Below, one piece after another: positions 35,308-44,043 of a stretch of 64,000 nt of DNA. Location: positions 9,161 to 73,160 of the forward strand of contig JAYFRC010000043.1 in the NCBI GenBank assembly GCA_034926415.1, read 5' to 3'. The notes under the pieces were generated by a model, which had not been told where the DNA came from, searched no databases, and saw only the letters and a list, made by a program, of their open reading frames with translations. The translations under genes were made by a program, and so were the position numbers. Numbering within the stretch: the first letter of the stretch is position 1; each line of letters starts with the position of its first letter. Source of the DNA: JAYFRC01 sp034926415. GTDB taxonomy: Bacteria > Bacillota > Clostridia > Oscillospirales > Oscillospiraceae.

Positions 35308-35850
35308 TTATTTAAGCCCGCCCACGAGCGCGGACACTGCGTCCGTAGAAAGCCCCGCGCCGGTCATGTCAATGGCGTAAGTGTAGTCGCCGCTCGTCCA
35401 GGTCGCTACGCTGACCGTGCCGGAGTTTCCGCGCATGGTGACGCTGAGGTCGCCGACAGAGACGGTGTTGTTCTCGGCGTATTCGTTGTAGTCGCCGGAG
35501 ATGTCGTCGCTGCCCGCGCCCTTGCGGAGCAGTATCTCGTTGCCGTCTTTATCCTTGTAGTTTATCTGGAGAAGATTATTTTTGATGGCGCTGATATAGT
35601 CGAGGTCATAGCCCTCGGAAATATCCTCAGGTACGGTTATGTCGAAGCCCGCGACCTTTTCGGCGTCCTCGACGGTTTCGCAGTCAATGAACGGGTTAGG
35701 TATCTGCGCTCTGTCGCCGGAGGTGGATTTATTCGTGTCGGACGACGTTGTGCCGCTGCTGGTTTCGGTATTCTGACCGCTTTGGCCGCAGGCGGCGAGG
35801 GACAGCGCCATAAGAGTGCAGAGCGCGAGTGCAAATATCTTCTTTTTCAT
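35308..35850 (-). CDS. DUF4367-like lipoprotein
   Basis: A 180-residue lipoprotein: signal peptide and lipobox LAAC (Cys21), a Ser/Thr/Asn linker, then about 125 residues resembling the DUF4367 fold (PNPFIDCETVEDAEKVAGFD ... INYKDKDGNEILLRKG ... ATWTSGDYTYAID). DUF4367 domains also occur in anti-sigma-like proteins such as that at 52.3-53.0 kb. Secreted and membrane-tethered; function unknown. AAGGAAAATGAGTT precedes the ATG. A fragment of a second copy lies directly downstream. Confidence 0.8.
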   Translation of the reverse strand: MKKKIFALALCTLMALSLAACGQSGQNTETSSGTTSSDTNKSTSGDRAQIPNPFIDCETVEDAEKVAGFDITVPEDISEGYDLDYISAIKNNLLQINYKDKDGNEILLRKGAGSDDISGDYNEYAENNTVSVGDLSVTMRGNSGTVSVATWTSGDYTYAIDMTGAGLSTDAVSALVGGLK

Positions 35851-35965
35851 AACTCATTTTCCTTTCCAAAATGCTCTTTTCGAGCCGTTCTGATTTATAT
35901 ACAGCCGGGAAAGCTAAAATGCTGCAAAGCGCAGGAAAATTTTCCAAAAATTTTCCTGCGCCTGT

Positions 35966-37357
35966 TTATTTGCCCACGCAGAAGCGCGAGAATATAGCAG
36001 AGACTATGTCGTCCCGAGCGACTTTTCCGGTCAGAGAGCCCAGCGCGTCCATGGCCTCCTCCGCGTCTGTCAGCACGGCGTCCGGCGTCATACCGCAAGT
36101 TAGTGCGGTTTCAGCGCGCTTTATCGCGGCGAGAGCTTCGGATACGGCGTTTATCTGGCGCTCGTTCGTCAGCACGGCGGAGCCACCGGGAGAATGTCCG
36201 GCGGGGAAAAGCCCAGCGACGGCGGCTTCCAGTTCCGTCATGCCCTCTCCCGTTACGGCCGATACGGCGACGACGGCGGCGGGAGGGTAGATGCCCTCCT
36301 GTTCCCGGGGTAAAAAGACAGGCGCGCCGCCGGAAAAGAGGTCGGCCTTCGACCAAACGAGTATCCAGTTTTTATGCTTAGCCGCGAGCGAGAGTATCTC
36401 CGCATCCTCAGAAGTCACCGGAGGCCTCGCAGAACCGTCCACTACAGCGAAAACGAGTTCGGCGGTCTCAAGCGCGGCCTTTGAGCGCTCCACGCCGAGC
36501 TTTTCCAAAGGGTCCGCCGTGTCGCGTATCCCGGCGGTGTCAATGAGCCGGAGCAGCACGCCGCCGCAGATCAGTTTTTCCTCGACCGTGTCGCGGGTCG
36601 TCCCCGCTGTGGGCGTGACTATCGCGCGGTCATAGCCGAGCAGCGCGTTGAGCAGCGACGATTTGCCCGCGTTGGGCTTTCCGATTATCGCGGCGCGCAA
36701 GCCGTGTTTGACGATGCGTCCGCGTTCCGCGGTAGCGAGCAGGCGCGAGAGCGTCGTACCGCAGGCCGCGAGAGTTTTTTCAATGAAGGATTTTTCCAAA
36801 TCCTCAATGTCCTCGTCCGGGTAATCGACGACCGCGTAAAAGCGCGAGGTTATATCGGTCAGCTTATCGTAGACTTCGCTCACCGGGCGCAGAATCGCTC
36901 CGCCGAGCTGCGACGCGGCAACGGCCGCGGCCTCGGCTGTCTCGGCGTCAATGAGGTCGACGACGGCCTCGGCCTGCGTCAGATCCATGTGTCCGTTCAA
37001 AAAAGCACGCTTTGTGAACTCGCCGGCTTTCGCCTGTCGCGCTCCGGCGGCGAAGAGCGCCGCGAGGCATTCGTTCAGTACGACCTGCGAACCGTGACAG
37101 TGGAGCTCGACCAGGTCCTCGCCGGTGTAGCTCCCGGGCGCGCGGAACACGACGGCGAGTACGCTGTCTATTTCGCGGCCCCGTCTGTCGAGCAGCGCGC
37201 CAAGCGTCATGAAGCGGTCGGGCGCGGCGGAGAGAGGTTTTCCGTTCCGGGCTTTGAAAACGGCGGAGGCGGCGCTTATCGCGCCGTCGCCGCTCACGCG
37301 GACGACGCCTATCCCGGAAGCGCCCTGCGCGGTGGATATGGCGGCTATCGCGTCCAT
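35966..37357 (-). CDS. mnmE: tRNA uridine-5-carboxymethylaminomethyl modification GTPase MnmE
   Basis: A 463-residue GTPase that with MnmG adds the cmnm5 group to the wobble uridine of certain tRNAs. The N-terminal folate-binding domain starts DAIAAISTAQGASGIGVVRV. The inserted G domain has GKPNAGKSSL near residue 222 and the switch DTAGIRDT. The protein ends FCVGK, where the cysteine (Cys460) is the catalytic-tail residue of the family. Another tRNA wobble enzyme, mnmA, lies at 57.5 kb. The start follows directly on the stop of the upstream acidic membrane protein gene, so the two are co-transcribed. Confidence 0.96.
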   Translation of the reverse strand: MDAIAAISTAQGASGIGVVRVSGDGAISAASAVFKARNGKPLSAAPDRFMTLGALLDRRGREIDSVLAVVFRAPGSYTGEDLVELHCHGSQVVLNECLAALFAAGARQAKAGEFTKRAFLNGHMDLTQAEAVVDLIDAETAEAAAVAASQLGGAILRPVSEVYDKLTDITSRFYAVVDYPDEDIEDLEKSFIEKTLAACGTTLSRLLATAERGRIVKHGLRAAIIGKPNAGKSSLLNALLGYDRAIVTPTAGTTRDTVEEKLICGGVLLRLIDTAGIRDTADPLEKLGVERSKAALETAELVFAVVDGSARPPVTSEDAEILSLAAKHKNWILVWSKADLFSGGAPVFLPREQEGIYPPAAVVAVSAVTGEGMTELEAAVAGLFPAGHSPGGSAVLTNERQINAVSEALAAIKRAETALTCGMTPDAVLTDAEEAMDALGSLTGKVARDDIVSAIFSRFCVGK

Positions 37358-37777
37358 TTAGTTATCGTCTTCTTCCTTGTCGTCGCCTAATGTCTCGTCC
37401 TCGTCGTATTCGTCCTCGTCGGCTTCGCCGTCTATCTCGCCCGAGGCCTTTTTGAGCGCGTCGCGGCGCTCCTGCTCGATGCGGAGAGCCTCGCAGAATT
37501 TTACGTTCCAGACGTCGGTCCTTTTGCCGCGCTGGGCGATAGTGAAGGCTATCTGCGCGTCGGGCATCTTGCTCGCGTAATCGCTGAGGTAAGCCATGTA
37601 TTTTTCTTCGTCGTATTTTACTCCGTTGCCCTCGAAGAAGGGGCGGGTGGAGCCGGGCTCAAGCTCATAGGGTTTGAGCTGTACGCGCATATTTTTCGCT
37701 ACGCGCGCGCGGGCGATGAAATAGACGATTATTATGGCTATGACGAGCGCGGCTATGACGATAAGGGGTGTTTTCAT
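37358..37777 (-). CDS. Small single-pass membrane protein with acidic tail
   Basis: A 139-residue protein with an N-terminal membrane helix (PLIVIAALVIAIIIVYFIAR), about 80 residues of mixed sequence, and a strongly acidic end (GEADEDEYDEDETLGDDKEE). I do not recognise a family. Its stop codon abuts the mnmE start. GGAGGAATAT lies before its ATG. It follows pnp, from which a terminator separates it. Confidence 0.7.
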   Translation of the reverse strand: MKTPLIVIAALVIAIIIVYFIARARVAKNMRVQLKPYELEPGSTRPFFEGNGVKYDEEKYMAYLSDYASKMPDAQIAFTIAQRGKRTDVWNVKFCEALRIEQERRDALKKASGEIDGEADEDEYDEDETLGDDKEEDDN

Positions 37778-37836
37778 GGCATATATTCCTCCATTTTATT
37801 TATATATGTGTGTTTGGCTGACGGCGGGCGGATGCG

Positions 37837-37870
37837 AAAAGGGCGGGCGGGGCGATGAGCCCGCCCGCCC
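37837..37870 (-). terminator. Terminator after pnp
   Basis: Minus strand: GGGCGGGCGGGC and GCCCGCCCGCCC-type arms (12 bp with loop TCATCGC), followed by TTTT. Confidence 0.85.
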
Positions 37871-37892
37871 TGGGTGGTTTGAGCTTTGAGTC

Positions 37893-40043
37893 TTACTTTA
37901 TCGGCTCGCCGGCAGCTTTCTTTGCCTCGATTTCCTTGACGGCGTCCTTGTGCGAGAGGTTGACGCGGCCCTTTTCGTCTATCTCGGTGACCTTGACCCA
38001 CATCATGTCGCCTATCTTGCAGGCGTCCTCGACCTTTTCGATGCGGTGGTCAGCCAGTTTCGAGATGTGGACGAGGCCGTCCTTGCCGGGCGCCAGCTCG
38101 ACGAACGCGCCGAAGGTCATAAGACGCACGACGCGGCCGTAGTACAGCTCGCCGACGGTGGGGACGAAAACGATGGTGTCGATAGCCTTCTTCGCCGCGT
38201 CGCAGGATTCCTGGTTCGGGGCGGAAATGAAGATGGAGCCGTCGTCCTCGATGTCTATCTTTGCGCCGGTGTCGGCGACGATCTTCTGAATGACCTTGCC
38301 TCCGGAGCCGATGACCTCGCGTATCTTGTCGGGGTCGATGTGCATGGTCAGCATCTTGGGCGCAAACGGAGAAACTTCCTTGCGCGGCTCGGCGATGCAG
38401 GGGAGCATGACCTTGTCGAGTATCTCGCAGCGTGCATCGTAGGTGATGTCAAGCGCGTTTTGGATTATATCCATTGTCAAGCCGTCGTTTTTAAGGTCCA
38501 TCTGAATAGCGGTGATGCCCTTTTTCGTTCCGGCGACCTTAAAGTCCATCTCGCCGTGGAAATCCTCAACGCCCTGAATATCGATGAAGGTGGTGAAGCC
38601 GCCGTTATCGTCCTGAATAAGGCCGCAGGAGATTCCGGCGACTGGAGCCTTGATGGGTACACCCGCGTCCATGAGGGCGAGGGTTGAGCCGCAGATGGAG
38701 CCCTGAGAGGTGGAGCCGTTGGAGGACAGAACCTCGGACACGACGCGTATAGCGTAGGGAAACTCGTCGACCGAGGGAAGGACAGGCAGCAGAGCGCGCT
38801 CCGAGAGAGCGCCGTGGCCTATCTCGCGGCGGCCGGGGCTGCGCGCGGATTTAGCCTCTCCGGTGGAATAGCCGGGGAAGTTGTAGTGGTGCATATAGCG
38901 CTTGCTTTCCTCTTCCCAGATGGTGTCGAGCTTCTGGGCGGCGGACAGCGTATCAAGAGTGCAGGCGGAGAGCACCTGCGTCTGGCCTCTTGTGAACATT
39001 CCGGAGCCGTGGACACGGGGAAGAAGTCCGACCTCGGCGGCGAGCGGACGAATCTCGTTTTTCGCGCGGCCGTCGACGCGGTGGCCCTCTAGCAGCCACG
39101 CCTTGACTATCTTCTTCTGGAACTTATAGGTTATCTCGTCGAGATACTTGTCCATATCGGGGTAATCGGCGAGAAACAAATCGTGCCATTTGTCCATAAG
39201 GACGTTCCAGTGCGCCTCGCGGACGTTCTTGTCGTCGGTGTCCATGGCGGCCTTGGCGTCGTCCATGGTGGAGGCGACTATCTTGTCGAACAGCTCCTGA
39301 TTGAAATCGGCGTGCGGATAATCGAACTTGGCCTTGCCTATCTCGGCGACCATCTGATTTATAAGCGCTACCTGCTTCTTAATTTCCTCGTGGGCGCTCT
39401 TTATGGCATCGAACATAACGCTGTTCGTGACTTCGTTCGCGCCGGCTTCTATCATGACGACTTTTTCACCGGTGGAGACGACGGTCAGGTCGAGAGCGGA
39501 GACTTTGCGCTGCTCGCTCGTCGGGTTGAAGACTATCTTGTCGTCGACGTAGCCGACCTTCATCGCGCCGACAGGCCCGTTCCAGGGGATATCGGATATG
39601 GCGAGGGCGGCGGAGGTGCCGATGAGCGCGGCGATCTCGGGCGTGCAGTCGTGGTCGACGCTCATGACCGTCGCCATGATGGCAACGTCGTTTCGGAAAT
39701 CATGGGGGAAGAGCGGACGTATCGGGCGGTCGATTACGCGGGAGGTCAGGACGCCCCTCTCGCCGGGACGGCCCTCGCGGCGCAGGAACGAGCCGGGAAT
39801 GCGGCCGACGGAGTACATCTTTTCCTCGAAATCGACGGACAGCGGGAAGAAATCTATGCCGTCGCGGGGCTTGGCTGATGCGGTGGCGCAGACGAGGACG
39901 CGGGTGTCGCCATAGCCGACCATAACGGCGGCGTTGGCGAGTTCGGCGTACTTTCCGACCTCGAGGGTCAGGGGACGTCCGGCCAGCTCCATTTCATACT
40001 TTCGGTAGTTGGGGAATTGCCTGTGTGTAATGACAGTTGACAT
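37893..40043 (-). CDS. pnp: Polyribonucleotide nucleotidyltransferase (PNPase)
   Basis: A 716-residue phosphorolytic 3'-5' exoribonuclease. Two RNase PH cores (first with GYGDTRVLVCATAS and RIPGSFLRREGRPGERG; second with the catalytic GEAKSARSPGRREIGHGAL region), a KH domain (GSGGKVIQKIVADTGAKIDI) and a C-terminal S1 domain (YYGRVVRLMTFGAFVEL). It acts as a trimer in RNA decay and 3' processing. It follows rpsO, the classic arrangement, with a long hairpin between them that probably takes part in autoregulation. AGAAGGAGCAAAA precedes the start. Confidence 0.97.
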   Translation of the reverse strand: MSTVITHRQFPNYRKYEMELAGRPLTLEVGKYAELANAAVMVGYGDTRVLVCATASAKPRDGIDFFPLSVDFEEKMYSVGRIPGSFLRREGRPGERGVLTSRVIDRPIRPLFPHDFRNDVAIMATVMSVDHDCTPEIAALIGTSAALAISDIPWNGPVGAMKVGYVDDKIVFNPTSEQRKVSALDLTVVSTGEKVVMIEAGANEVTNSVMFDAIKSAHEEIKKQVALINQMVAEIGKAKFDYPHADFNQELFDKIVASTMDDAKAAMDTDDKNVREAHWNVLMDKWHDLFLADYPDMDKYLDEITYKFQKKIVKAWLLEGHRVDGRAKNEIRPLAAEVGLLPRVHGSGMFTRGQTQVLSACTLDTLSAAQKLDTIWEEESKRYMHHYNFPGYSTGEAKSARSPGRREIGHGALSERALLPVLPSVDEFPYAIRVVSEVLSSNGSTSQGSICGSTLALMDAGVPIKAPVAGISCGLIQDDNGGFTTFIDIQGVEDFHGEMDFKVAGTKKGITAIQMDLKNDGLTMDIIQNALDITYDARCEILDKVMLPCIAEPRKEVSPFAPKMLTMHIDPDKIREVIGSGGKVIQKIVADTGAKIDIEDDGSIFISAPNQESCDAAKKAIDTIVFVPTVGELYYGRVVRLMTFGAFVELAPGKDGLVHISKLADHRIEKVEDACKIGDMMWVKVTEIDEKGRVNLSHKDAVKEIEAKKAAGEPIK

Positions 40044-40084
40044 TTTTGCTCCTTCTTTCGTTTTGTGTTCGGGAGCCCTTGCCT

Positions 40085-40137
40085 TTTAGCACTTGGTCTC
40101 ATCTCCGCATAACACGGGAACAAGACCAAATACTAAA
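40085..40137 (-). promoter_or_regulatory. Long hairpin in the pnp leader
   Basis: TTTAGCACTTGGTCT (40085-40099) pairs over its whole length, with G-U pairs, with AGACCAAATACTAAA (40123-40137). It is not followed by a T tract, so it is not a terminator. In E. coli a stem-loop at this place is cut by RNase III and mediates PNPase autocontrol; a similar role here is inference. Confidence 0.65.
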
Positions 40138-40178
40138 AAGAAGTCGAGGCTCCCTCGGTTGCCGGGGAGACATTCCGT

Positions 40179-40226
40179 AAAAAAACAGTGCGCGCGGGGA
40201 AAGAGATCCCCTTCCCCGCGCGGTTT
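40179..40226 (-). terminator. Terminator after rpsO
   Basis: Minus strand: CGCGCGGGGAA and TTCCCCGCGCG (11 bp) then, after CACTG, TTTTTTT. Probably partial, allowing some pnp readthrough. Confidence 0.75.
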
Positions 40227-40236
40227 TGTCTTGCAG

Positions 40237-40503
40237 TTATTTACGCAGACCGAGTTTTTCTACGAGAGCGCGATAACGCACGACGTCCTTTTTCTGGAGG
40301 TAGTCCAGCAGAGCGCGGCGCTTTCCGACCATCTTGAGGAGTCCGCGGTTGGAGTGCTTGTCGAGCGGATTCTTCTGCATATGGACGGTGAGCTGGTTGA
40401 TACGCTCAGTCAGGATAGCGACCTGAACCTCCGGAGAACCGGTGTCCTTCTCGCTTGTGCGATTCGCGGCTATAACGTCGGCCTTCTTGTCTTTGAGCAG
40501 CAT
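40237..40503 (-). CDS. rpsO: 30S ribosomal protein S15
   Basis: An 88-residue protein binding the central domain of 16S rRNA. It reads through the S15 signature with TGSPEVQVAILTERINQLT, HMQKNPLDKHSNRGLL and the basic end ALVEKLGLRK. GAAAGGTGGAAACACACA precedes the ATG. The ~105-base leader holds a perfect hairpin close to the transcription start that could be the S15 autoregulatory site. Confidence 0.97.
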   Translation of the reverse strand: MLLKDKKADVIAANRTSEKDTGSPEVQVAILTERINQLTVHMQKNPLDKHSNRGLLKMVGKRRALLDYLQKKDVVRYRALVEKLGLRK

Positions 40504-40584
40504 TGTGTGTTTCCACCTTTCAAAATTTTCGCCTCGCGGCTTAGCTCCGGGACGGTGAATCCCACGAAACCAGGCCGGAGGTAC

Positions 40585-40603
40585 AATCGCGCATTGCGCG
40601 ATT
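40585..40603 (-). promoter_or_regulatory. Hairpin at the 5' end of the rpsO leader
   Basis: A perfect 9-bp palindrome (AATCGCGCA, one central base, TGCGCGATT) starting within ten bases of the expected transcription start. S15 leaders in many bacteria carry structures bound by S15; this is a candidate. Confidence 0.5.
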
Positions 40604-40610
40604 ACAAGAC

Positions 40611-40639
40611 ACTATACCATATTAGTATTTAATTGTAAA
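40611..40639 (-). promoter_or_regulatory. Promoter of rpsO-pnp
   Basis: Minus strand: TTTACA (40634-40639), 17-base spacer ending TGG, TATAGT (40611-40616). Confidence 0.85.
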
Positions 40640-40829
40640 GCGATTTTATACAATATTTTCTAACTTTTCAGGTATAAATACTTAACAAACGGCGCGTTTT
40701 TTGAGGAGTCCTGATACGGAAGAGAACACAAGCATTCGACAAAAAGCGATGTACCGCGTGAAAGATTCGCGCCGATGCCCTGTAAAATTACAAAAAGATT
40801 ACATATTTAAGCAGACAAACCCGAAAGCA
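40640..40829. other. Gene-free stretch upstream of the GntR-type regulator
   Basis: AT-rich, no ribosome-binding site linked to any frame, no terminator. Together with the divergent promoters on both sides it separates rpsO from the YtrA-type operon. Confidence 0.4.
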
Positions 40830-40904
40830 TTGACAAAAGTTTCGCTGCAGTGTATTGTAACTGTACTAGTACACGTGGTACGGGTATGCCCGGTACGAAT
40901 GTAC
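40830..40904 (+). promoter_or_regulatory. Promoter and GTAC-rich operator of the YtrA-type regulator operon
   Basis: TTGACA (40830-40835), 17-base spacer, TATTGT (40853-40858). Just downstream is the perfect 12-base palindrome TGTACTAGTACA (40862-40873), then three further GTAC/GGTAC repeats to about 40904. Small GntR regulators of the YtrA group repress their own operons through palindromes at this position. Confidence 0.7.
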
Positions 40905-40957
40905 AGGGTAATGATATGTCCGGCAATTTCTCCGGCAAGAAGAGGAGATGAAGATGG

Positions 40958-41329
40958 ATGATCAGTTTGAACTATCGGGATTCGCGGCCGATATATGAAC
41001 AGATTAAGGAAAATCTCAAAAAACTGATTGTGACGGGCGCGATGCAGGAGAACGAAAAACTCCCGTCGGTTCGCTCGCTGGCCACTCAGCTCGCAATCAA
41101 TCCGAACACGATACAGCGCGCCTATACGGAACTTGAGTCTGAGGGATACATTTATTCCATTCAGGGCAAGGGTTCTTTCGCCGCGCCGCGGGGAGAGGCG
41201 GATAGGGAGATGAGACGCAGCATCGAGGCCGAGATACGCTCAAAGATAGCGGAGCTTCGGTTCCTCGGCGTTACAAGCTCGGAGCTGCTTGAACTTCTCA
41301 GCGAAAAGAAGGAGAACGGCAATGATTGA
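40958..41329 (+). CDS. GntR-family (YtrA-type) transcriptional regulator
   Basis: A 123-residue regulator: an N-terminal winged helix (RPIYEQIKENLKKLIVTGAM, LPSVRSLATQLAINPNTIQR) and a short helical C-terminus for dimerisation, the YtrA layout without an effector domain. It is first in an operon with an ABC exporter ATPase and membrane subunit. In B. subtilis the related operon answers to cell-wall antibiotics. Its own promoter carries GTAC palindromes. AGGAG lies about ten bases before the ATG, and its end overlaps the ATPase gene (ATGATTGA). Confidence 0.88.
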   Translation: MISLNYRDSRPIYEQIKENLKKLIVTGAMQENEKLPSVRSLATQLAINPNTIQRAYTELESEGYIYSIQGKGSFAAPRGEADREMRRSIEAEIRSKIAELRFLGVTSSELLELLSEKKENGND

Positions 41330-42218
41330 AGTCAGGAATGTTGTAAAGGAGTTCGACGGCTTTCATGCCCTGGACGGGGCGACTCTGACAGTGCCGAACG
41401 GAGCGATATACGGTCTGGTAGGGCCGAACGGCGCCGGAAAGTCGACGCTTATCCGTCATCTTACGGGCATTTTCCGTCAGAACAGCGGCGAGATACTTTT
41501 CGATGGCCAGCCGGTCTGGGAAAATCCCGCGGTCAAGGAGAAGATAGTCTCCATACCCGACGACTGGTACTATTTTCTCCAGTCGAACGTACGGGACATG
41601 ATGAAATTCTACCGCGGGTTCTATCCGAAATTCGACATGGACAGGTATGAAAAAGGCAAGAAGATGTTCGAGATAGACGAAAAGCGCACGATACGCCGTC
41701 TGTCGAAGGGAATGCAGAAGCAAGTGGCATTCTGGCTGACGATGTGCTGTGTGCCGGACTACCTCGTGCTTGACGAGCCTGTTGACGGGCTTGACCCGGT
41801 GATGCGCCGCCAGGTCTGGGGCCTCATCATGGACGATGTGTCACAGCGCGGGACGACGGTGCTCGTCTCGTCGCATAACCTGCGCGAGCTCGAGGACGTG
41901 TGCGACCATGTAGGAATAATCAACAAGGGCAAGGTCATGCTTGAGCACAGCCTGTCAGAGCTTCAGGAGAGTACGGTAAAGATACAGGCGGTGTTTCAGG
42001 ACGGAGAGGTCGGGCTGCCGGAGGAGCTCGAGGTACTGAACCGCAGCTCTGTCGGACGCGTACAGACGCTGATAGTCCGCGGCCACGCGGAGGAGATAAA
42101 GGCGAAGATAGCGGCGCTCTCGCCATTGTTCATGGACGTTGTGCCGCTTACGCTGGAGGAAATATTCATTTACGAACTGGGAGGTGTCGGCTATGCAGTC
42201 AAAGACTCGGCTCTTTAA
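41322..42218 (+). CDS. ABC transporter ATPase (YtrB/BcrA-like)
   Basis: A 298-residue ATPase with Walker A GPNGAGKST (about 36-44), signature RLSKGMQKQ, Walker B YLVLDEPVDGLDP and the H-loop SSHNLRELE. The C-terminal ~80 residues are the extension typical of drug/peptide exporters. Start at 41322 follows AAGGAGAA inside the regulator gene. It pairs with the large membrane protein encoded next, whose gene overlaps by 26 bases. Export of, or defence against, a wall-active compound is a family-based inference. Confidence 0.88.
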   Translation: MIEVRNVVKEFDGFHALDGATLTVPNGAIYGLVGPNGAGKSTLIRHLTGIFRQNSGEILFDGQPVWENPAVKEKIVSIPDDWYYFLQSNVRDMMKFYRGFYPKFDMDRYEKGKKMFEIDEKRTIRRLSKGMQKQVAFWLTMCCVPDYLVLDEPVDGLDPVMRRQVWGLIMDDVSQRGTTVLVSSHNLRELEDVCDHVGIINKGKVMLEHSLSELQESTVKIQAVFQDGEVGLPEELEVLNRSSVGRVQTLIVRGHAEEIKAKIAALSPLFMDVVPLTLEEIFIYELGGVGYAVKDSAL

Positions 42219-44016
42219 TACGACGCTTCTTCGTAAGAATATAACACGATTTTGGCCGCTGTGGACGGTCTACCTTGCGATATGGTTTCTGGCTCTGACG
42301 GCCGTGCTGGCTTCCGAGATGTTCGGGCGGGAGAGCGCATGGAACCACATAACGCAGCTGAACGTCGCACGGGATATATACAAAATGACCGGCGGCGTGT
42401 TCGGCGTCGGCATGGCGGCGGTGTTCAGCTGTTTTTGCGCGATGGCTATCCTTTACTATCTTTATACCGCGCGCAGCGCGGGCTTCATGCACTCGCTGCC
42501 TATAAAGCGCGGAGGGTTGTTTATTACGTCGTATGTCTCGGGCTATCTTTTCATGCTTGTCCCCAACGCGATAGTTGTCGCGGTGACTTACATAGTCACT
42601 GTAGTGGGCGGATTCCCATCGTTCGGTGCGATACTTACGTGGTTTCTGATAACAAGCGGCATGGAGCTGTTCTTTTATTCCTTTGCGCTGCTCTGCGGGA
42701 TAATGACGGGACAGATATTCATGCTTCCGCTGCTCTACGGCATACTCAATTTCCTTTCGGTGGGAATGTATTACATGTATACCGCCATCGCCGACACATT
42801 CCTTTACGGCTATTCGGCTCCCGGCTACGGGATATGGGGAATATTTTCGCCGGCGCTCAAGATGGCTGAGAGCATCACGACGAACGTCGAGTGGAACAAA
42901 GATTACAGCACCATCGTTTCCTGCTCGCTTTCGGGGTCAAAGTTCGCGGCGGCCTACGCCGTAGCGGGCATTGCAATAGCGATAATAGCGTACATATTCA
43001 GCCTTTACAGAAAGAGCGAGACCGCGGGAGACGCCATATCCTTCGGCTGGGCGCGCGTTGCGTTCAGGTTCGGCGTTGGTTTCTGTGCGGCCGCGACGCT
43101 CGGACAGCTCTTCTATGCGGTGTTTGTCAATTCGCTCGCAGGGGTGGACAGGAGCCTTCCGGGAATGCTTGTGTGCACTCTCGCCGCCGGAGCCATAGGC
43201 TACTACGCGGCGCTGATGCTTACGGAAAAATCATTCCGCGTGTTCTCGCACGGCCGCCTGTGCGCGGCGATCCTGGCGGCGACGATAATTGTCGTGTGCT
43301 GCGCGTTTGCGTTTGATATTGGGGGTTATGAGAAAAACGTGCCCGAAGTGTCGGACATTAAGAGCGTGCAGGTGTCGGTCGCCGGGTGGAACTGGTCGAG
43401 CGGCGCGGTCACAAGCGGGGACAACGTCCTGCTCGTGACCGAGATACATCAGTCCATGATAGACCAGAAGGCGGAGCAGCTTGCCTCCGTAAGCAAGTAT
43501 TCCCACAAGACTTCGGACGATTACGCCACCAGCGATTACAGCGGGTCGATATCGCTCAGCTACGAGCTGAAAGACGGCACGACACTTTCACGGAACTATT
43601 CCGTTTATCTCGATCGCGCGAGCGAGGGTGACGTATCCACGATAACCGGAATGATATCCGAGCTTGTCAACACGAAGGAGTATATGACGAGCTCCACGTT
43701 CAATGGGCTCACGCCGGATACCATAACCTCCGCGTATGTCCAGTATGTCGATGGCGAGAACAACTGGCAGGAGCTCAACCTGACGAAGAGCGAGTGGATA
43801 GGCGTATATAATGCGATAGTTGCCGACATAAACGCAGACAATATGAAGCAGAACGAATTGTTTTACAAAAACGAGGCGTCGTATTCTGCGAACTCGGCCA
43901 GCAGCATAAATTTCCAATCGAAGAATACATACGTCTCGGTTTCGCTGAAACCGGAAATGAAAAACCTCACGGCCGCGCTGGAGAGCGAGGGCATATTTGC
44001 CAGAATAGATAAATAG
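42193..44016 (+). CDS. ABC-2 type exporter membrane subunit with large extracytoplasmic domain
   Basis: A 607-residue protein. The N-terminal ~400 residues hold about ten membrane helices in the ABC-2/YtrC style (ITRFWPLWTVYLAIWFLAL; SAGFMHSLPIKR). The last ~200 residues form a soluble domain (LSYELKDGTTLSRNYSVYLD, YVQYVDGENNWQELN) that resembles the DUF6449-like C-termini of Clostridial YtrC/D relatives. ATG 42193 is preceded by GGGAGGTG. It completes the YtrA-type operon. Confidence 0.82.
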   Translation: MQSKTRLFNTTLLRKNITRFWPLWTVYLAIWFLALTAVLASEMFGRESAWNHITQLNVARDIYKMTGGVFGVGMAAVFSCFCAMAILYYLYTARSAGFMHSLPIKRGGLFITSYVSGYLFMLVPNAIVVAVTYIVTVVGGFPSFGAILTWFLITSGMELFFYSFALLCGIMTGQIFMLPLLYGILNFLSVGMYYMYTAIADTFLYGYSAPGYGIWGIFSPALKMAESITTNVEWNKDYSTIVSCSLSGSKFAAAYAVAGIAIAIIAYIFSLYRKSETAGDAISFGWARVAFRFGVGFCAAATLGQLFYAVFVNSLAGVDRSLPGMLVCTLAAGAIGYYAALMLTEKSFRVFSHGRLCAAILAATIIVVCCAFAFDIGGYEKNVPEVSDIKSVQVSVAGWNWSSGAVTSGDNVLLVTEIHQSMIDQKAEQLASVSKYSHKTSDDYATSDYSGSISLSYELKDGTTLSRNYSVYLDRASEGDVSTITGMISELVNTKEYMTSSTFNGLTPDTITSAYVQYVDGENNWQELNLTKSEWIGVYNAIVADINADNMKQNELFYKNEASYSANSASSINFQSKNTYVSVSLKPEMKNLTAALESEGIFARIDK

Positions 44017-44043
44017 ATTTAAGCCAAGGAAAGAAAGCGGGAA

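Noticed and set aside
40701..40961. 86-codon frame before the GntR-type regulator
   Set aside because: It runs through the promoter and operator of that regulator and has no ribosome site.
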